Source: Putridiphycobacter sp965230485 | Lineage (GTDB): Bacteria; Bacteroidota; Bacteroidia; Flavobacteriales_D; Crocinitomicaceae | Assembly (NCBI GenBank): GCA_965230485.1 | Contig: CBDDLA010000001.1 | Coordinates: 930,001-994,000, forward strand | Reading direction: 5' to 3' | DNA length: 64,000 nucleotides | Shown here: piece by piece, positions 60,800 through 64,000 of the stretch | Layout of the letters: each line of letters begins with the position of its first letter | Position numbering within the stretch: the stretch's first letter is position 1 | Made by a program: the position numbers and the translations under genes | Notes under the pieces: generated by a model | Told to the model about the DNA's origin: nothing | What the model saw: the letters and a program-made list of their open reading frames with translations, nothing else | Databases searched by the model: none

Positions 60800-62308
60800 T
60801 TAATCTGGAGGTTCTATGTGATACAGCTCTAAGATCGACTTGTTTTCAAAGCCTCCATAATAATTATTAAGCCTTTCAATCCATTCTGGTACGCTTTGCA
60901 TCTTGAAGGTGAACCGGCTTTCAAGTAGCTCCTTAAAGCATTTGGCATTAGCTTTATTCATTTTTCTAATCACCAATAAATTTACAGCATCAACTTGTAG
61001 TAACGAATCATTTAATTCGCACAGACTATTAATACCAGAACTAGTCAAATACTTCTCTTCATAAAACTTTAATGGTAAACTATGCCAGGGGTCGTAGGGG
61101 TTTGCCCATGAACTGAAAATTAAATTAATATTTTCAGTTTTAAAATTGTTATGGATGTAACTTGTAATTTCCATCCTACCTATTCCAGCAGGTTTTTGTG
61201 CCATAGCTATTAATCCCAGAACATTTACAATGGTGAAAATTAAAGTCAATGAATATTTAAATATTTTTTGATAGAAAGAACGACTGATAGTCTCTAGCAA
61301 TTGGACATAACTTCTCATAAGAATGAGTGGAAAAAGAAACACGATTGGAAACAAAAAACGAATTTCTTTATGTAAAACAATTGAATGGCAAATAAAAAAT
61401 GATAAAACTATCCACACCAAATAACTTTTCCTATCTGAAATTAATAGCATCACAAATGAGATAAAAATTGGTATACCAATAAAATAACTTGGAGCTTTAA
61501 AAAGATTGATGAGATAAAAATACCATGGCGAAGTGCCAAAACCAGAAGCCGCACCATCTATAATATTGACGTAGAAATAGTTCCAAGGTGTAAAAACAAG
61601 TTCACCATAAAACCAAAAGTCGATTGCCGCTCCCAAAATTATTATACTCAAAAATCCTAGTCCCATCTTTAAAAAATAGTTTAGACCAGGTCGTTTAATT
61701 ATGAGTAACCATAGCCCAAAACCAAGTATGGCAAATCCCATTTGAAACCTGAATAGAAAACTTAGCCCTAATATGAATCCAATTATGAGCGCTTTCGTTT
61801 TTCTTTTTGAATGATTTCCGAAAACGGCTAGTGCCAATAAAAAAAGTAATCCCGCCCACGTTTCAGAAGAAAACCTAACACTGATAAATGGAATAAACCA
61901 CAAAAAGAAGGACAGCAAATAATAAACTAATCTTAAAGTATCATTTTTAAAGAAATTTCTTGTGCTTTTAACAAAAAAGGAAATGGTGATTATGGCAAAT
62001 AGCGCAGAAAATACCCTTAATAAGAATGCCTGACTATACGGATCATTAATTTCCAACATCTCAAAAGCTTCAAAAAAATAGAAGCATATAAGAGGTTGCA
62101 ATGTTGGTCTTATTTGCGCTTTAAATTCCCAAGGTAAATCACTCGGCGTATTGATACCTAGCTTTAATCTGGCAAATTCAATTATTTGATAGTGTTCGTC
62201 GGCATGATGAAAACCTATAGAGTTATATGCAGTGATTACATATAGGATAGACGCCAAGCTTATAACAATTAATAGTAAATTATTCTTGAGAAAAATAGAA
62301 AGCTTCAT
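60800..62308 (-). CDS. GT-C glycosyltransferase (Alg9/GT22-like)
   Basis: A 502-residue membrane protein with about ten to twelve helices. The first periplasmic loop holds the acidic motif in FHHADEHYQIIEFA, followed by WEFKAQIRPTLQP, as in GT22-type mannosyltransferases that use polyprenyl-phosphate sugars. A soluble C-terminal segment (about 390-502) ends ILELYHIEPPD. It should add a sugar to an envelope polysaccharide or glycan at the outer face of the inner membrane. It converges with the SGNH-like gene and is 70 bases downstream of the second GT-C gene on the same strand. Confidence 0.82.
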   Translation of the reverse strand: MKLSIFLKNNLLLIVISLASILYVITAYNSIGFHHADEHYQIIEFARLKLGINTPSDLPWEFKAQIRPTLQPLICFYFFEAFEMLEINDPYSQAFLLRVFSALFAIITISFFVKSTRNFFKNDTLRLVYYLLSFFLWFIPFISVRFSSETWAGLLFLLALAVFGNHSKRKTKALIIGFILGLSFLFRFQMGFAILGFGLWLLIIKRPGLNYFLKMGLGFLSIIILGAAIDFWFYGELVFTPWNYFYVNIIDGAASGFGTSPWYFYLINLFKAPSYFIGIPIFISFVMLLISDRKSYLVWIVLSFFICHSIVLHKEIRFLFPIVFLFPLILMRSYVQLLETISRSFYQKIFKYSLTLIFTIVNVLGLIAMAQKPAGIGRMEITSYIHNNFKTENINLIFSSWANPYDPWHSLPLKFYEEKYLTSSGINSLCELNDSLLQVDAVNLLVIRKMNKANAKCFKELLESRFTFKMQSVPEWIERLNNYYGGFENKSILELYHIEPPD

Positions 62309-62378
62309 TTAGCCAAAAATCATGATCTTCAGTCAAATTTAAGATTAAAAAAGACTTACCCTTACCTTCTTCTTTTAA

Positions 62379-63944
62379 TTATTTTTTTAGATCAATTTTG
62401 AATCCATTTCTTGGAGTCGAACTGTAATCATAATTAACAATAGCAGTATCGTGATAATCTTCTATGGCAGGGTCTGATAATTTATAAAACTTAAAGACGT
62501 AGTTAATAAAAAAACGTTCTTTTGTATCTAGTGCACCAATTTGGTTTTGATGAACAAAGTCAATAACTGGCGAAAAATTGAGAAAATGAGCTGAAGTTTC
62601 TTTGAAATCACCTCCTATCTTAAATTTCATTGCGCTCACTTTTCGGCCGTCGTCAATATTAATTGACCAAAGTATTGACTGAACAAATATAACAGACGGT
62701 ACCAAGATAACTGTAAAAAAAGTACGAACAAGTTTTATCTCCCGGCTAAGCTCATAGCTCAAATAAAGGAATAATAACAGTATAAGTATTATGTAATATC
62801 TTATTGAATGTCCTTGAGTATAAATACAAAAAATACCTAAATAAGCTAACAAGCCATTCCTCATTAAATTGCCTTCACCTTTTACAAAAGCATATATCAA
62901 TTTATAAAAACAATAAATCAACAACAAACCTGTCAAGGATATAAAATAAAACTTAAGGTAAGTGTTTAAGTCAAACGAAAATAATCTCATGAGCACAATA
63001 TCGTTTGAAAGAATATCAAAAACACTTAATAAATGTATAATGACAAAAGGTATAATAAATACTAAAGCTACAAATAGCCTGATTATCGAATGTACTCCTT
63101 TTCGGGAGAGTCGATCAATAAAATGACTTGCAGAAAATCCTATTTTTTTTAGTACTACTAGCTCAAGCAAGATAAGTAGCAATGGGAGAATGAATACTAG
63201 ATTACCATACTCTTCCCACATATAATCAATCATATTCGTCATAAAATAATAGAGGAGCACAATGTTTACCATTGAAAAACAAATCAGGATAAAATGATCT
63301 GTCATCTCTTTTTTGGCATGAGTCTTATCAGAAAAAATTGACAAAATGACACCAAGAAAAATTGACCCTACAAAACTTGAAAACAATATATGATTGTATG
63401 ATCCTATTAGTGTTGCAAAAAGAAAAAGAAATTGCAACATAGTTAAAGACGATTTCTTTGAGTTCTTTAACTTATGTAATGCAAAAGCAGTTAATGTCAT
63501 AAAAAAGAAATTGAAAGAACAAACTTCCCAGGCAATTTTAGAGTAACCTAAGAACAACCCTGACTGCGCAAAGCATAACAAAAATAGAAGGACAGCGTAT
63601 GCATTGATTCGCTCATATATTAATTTGACCGACAGGTATAGTGCAATTAAGTTGCAGAAAATACCACTTAATCTCATGAAAGTGATATTGATGTCAAACA
63701 ATCTAAATAAAACTGAATTAGAGATAGATTGAAGCGCACCTGTATATTTGTTCATGCCATAAGGCCTTCTCAATCCTTCATTTAAAATATCCACACCATC
63801 TATCCCAAAATAAGCTTCATCTCCATGTAATCCTATTTTTTCGATATATGTCAGCCAGTATGTTACAATTGCAACAAGTAAAAAAGTAATGTAAATAGAA
63901 ATATTCTTCACTTTAAATAAATACTGTATTATAAAAAATTGCAA
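62379..63944 (-). CDS. GT-C glycosyltransferase (GT39/ArnT-like)
   Basis: A 521-residue polytopic membrane protein with about eleven helices. The first loop has the GT-C acidic motif in GLHGDEAYFGIDG (Asp-Glu), with MRLSGIFCNLIAL after it, resembling dolichyl-phosphate-mannose-type transferases and ArnT. A soluble tail of about 100 residues follows the last helix and ends GFKIDLKK. The donor and acceptor are unknown. ATG 63944 lies close to the end of the window, and the region 63945-64000 shows no gene. Confidence 0.78.
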   Translation of the reverse strand: MQFFIIQYLFKVKNISIYITFLLVAIVTYWLTYIEKIGLHGDEAYFGIDGVDILNEGLRRPYGMNKYTGALQSISNSVLFRLFDINITFMRLSGIFCNLIALYLSVKLIYERINAYAVLLFLLCFAQSGLFLGYSKIAWEVCSFNFFFMTLTAFALHKLKNSKKSSLTMLQFLFLFATLIGSYNHILFSSFVGSIFLGVILSIFSDKTHAKKEMTDHFILICFSMVNIVLLYYFMTNMIDYMWEEYGNLVFILPLLLILLELVVLKKIGFSASHFIDRLSRKGVHSIIRLFVALVFIIPFVIIHLLSVFDILSNDIVLMRLFSFDLNTYLKFYFISLTGLLLIYCFYKLIYAFVKGEGNLMRNGLLAYLGIFCIYTQGHSIRYYIILILLLFLYLSYELSREIKLVRTFFTVILVPSVIFVQSILWSINIDDGRKVSAMKFKIGGDFKETSAHFLNFSPVIDFVHQNQIGALDTKERFFINYVFKFYKLSDPAIEDYHDTAIVNYDYSSTPRNGFKIDLKK

Positions 63945-64000
63945 TTTAGTGACAATACATGCTGCAATTTAAATTCATCTATAATTGATATGCGCTAAAA

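Noticed and set aside
1..64000. Mobile elements, CRISPR arrays, tRNA or rRNA genes
   Set aside because: I saw no transposase or integrase frames, no regularly spaced repeats and no tRNA-like T-loop motifs in any position consistent with a tRNA; a covariance-model scan would be needed to be certain.

Overview
This is a low-GC (by eye about one third G+C), gene-dense stretch of a Bacteroidota chromosome, most like a gliding or free-living Cytophagia/Flavobacteriia-type organism. The evidence is lineage-specific gene content: a fused LpxC-FabZ, DUF4290 next to MurA, an IPExxxVDY protein next to pyruvate kinase, and type IX secretion (T9SS) and gliding genes (porX, porV, porU, a porP/sprF homologue, gldJ). 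Many genes also have the Bacteroidota -7 promoter element TAnnTTTG 13-25 bases before the start codon, and no clear Shine-Dalgarno sequences are seen. I see no insertion sequence, prophage, CRISPR array, tRNA or rRNA. The only gap between proteins longer than about 300 bases (24227-24667) holds the RNase P RNA gene.

Layout. 1-1825: 5' part of tsaE and porX on the minus strand. 1837-6981: HD phosphohydrolase, then the lipid A genes lpxD-lpxC/fabZ-lpxA and efp. 7042-9006: two alpha/beta hydrolases and a small exported protein. 9003-13884: CtlX-like deiminase, VanX-like lipoprotein, MenE-like ligase, thioredoxin-like protein, aspartokinase and a small unknown. 13974-17978: 2-oxoglutarate dehydrogenase E1 and E2. 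18099-19826: Pmp3-domain lipoprotein, ruvC, sixA. 19995-24226: a tight four-gene operon of an ECF sigma factor, an inner-membrane-plus-beta-barrel protein resembling dual membrane-spanning anti-sigma factors, a lipoprotein and a T9SS-exported protein. 24245-26227: rnpB, a small helical protein, trmB and an alkyltransferase-like protein. 26219-38269: sensor kinase, ispF, porV and porU (minus), then porP-like and gldJ (plus). 38371-47409: DUF4139 protein, acyltransferase, smpB, DUF4290, murA, pyk, IPExxxVDY protein, cyclase-family protein, DUF1801 and a cation efflux pump. 47406-57739: VWA-like membrane protein, EI24-like protein, TPR/PD40 protein, a beta-barrel/TSP3/SPOR-like protein, nadC, a sigma-54-type response regulator, a CPBP protease and an RluA-type pseudouridine synthase. 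57864-63944: lipoprotein, MBOAT acyltransferase with an SGNH/AlgX-like partner, and two GT-C glycosyltransferases.

How it fits together. Much of the window concerns the cell envelope: lipid A synthesis, peptidoglycan (murA), T9SS export and its surface sortase PorU with the shuttle PorV, gliding lipoprotein GldJ, and outer-membrane barrels. PorX is a known regulator of T9SS genes. The most unusual part is the sigma factor operon, which could let an outer-membrane barrel report envelope or secretion state directly to a cytoplasmic sigma factor, with a T9SS cargo protein encoded in the same operon. Another candidate regulatory link is the sensor kinase gene that follows porV-ispF.
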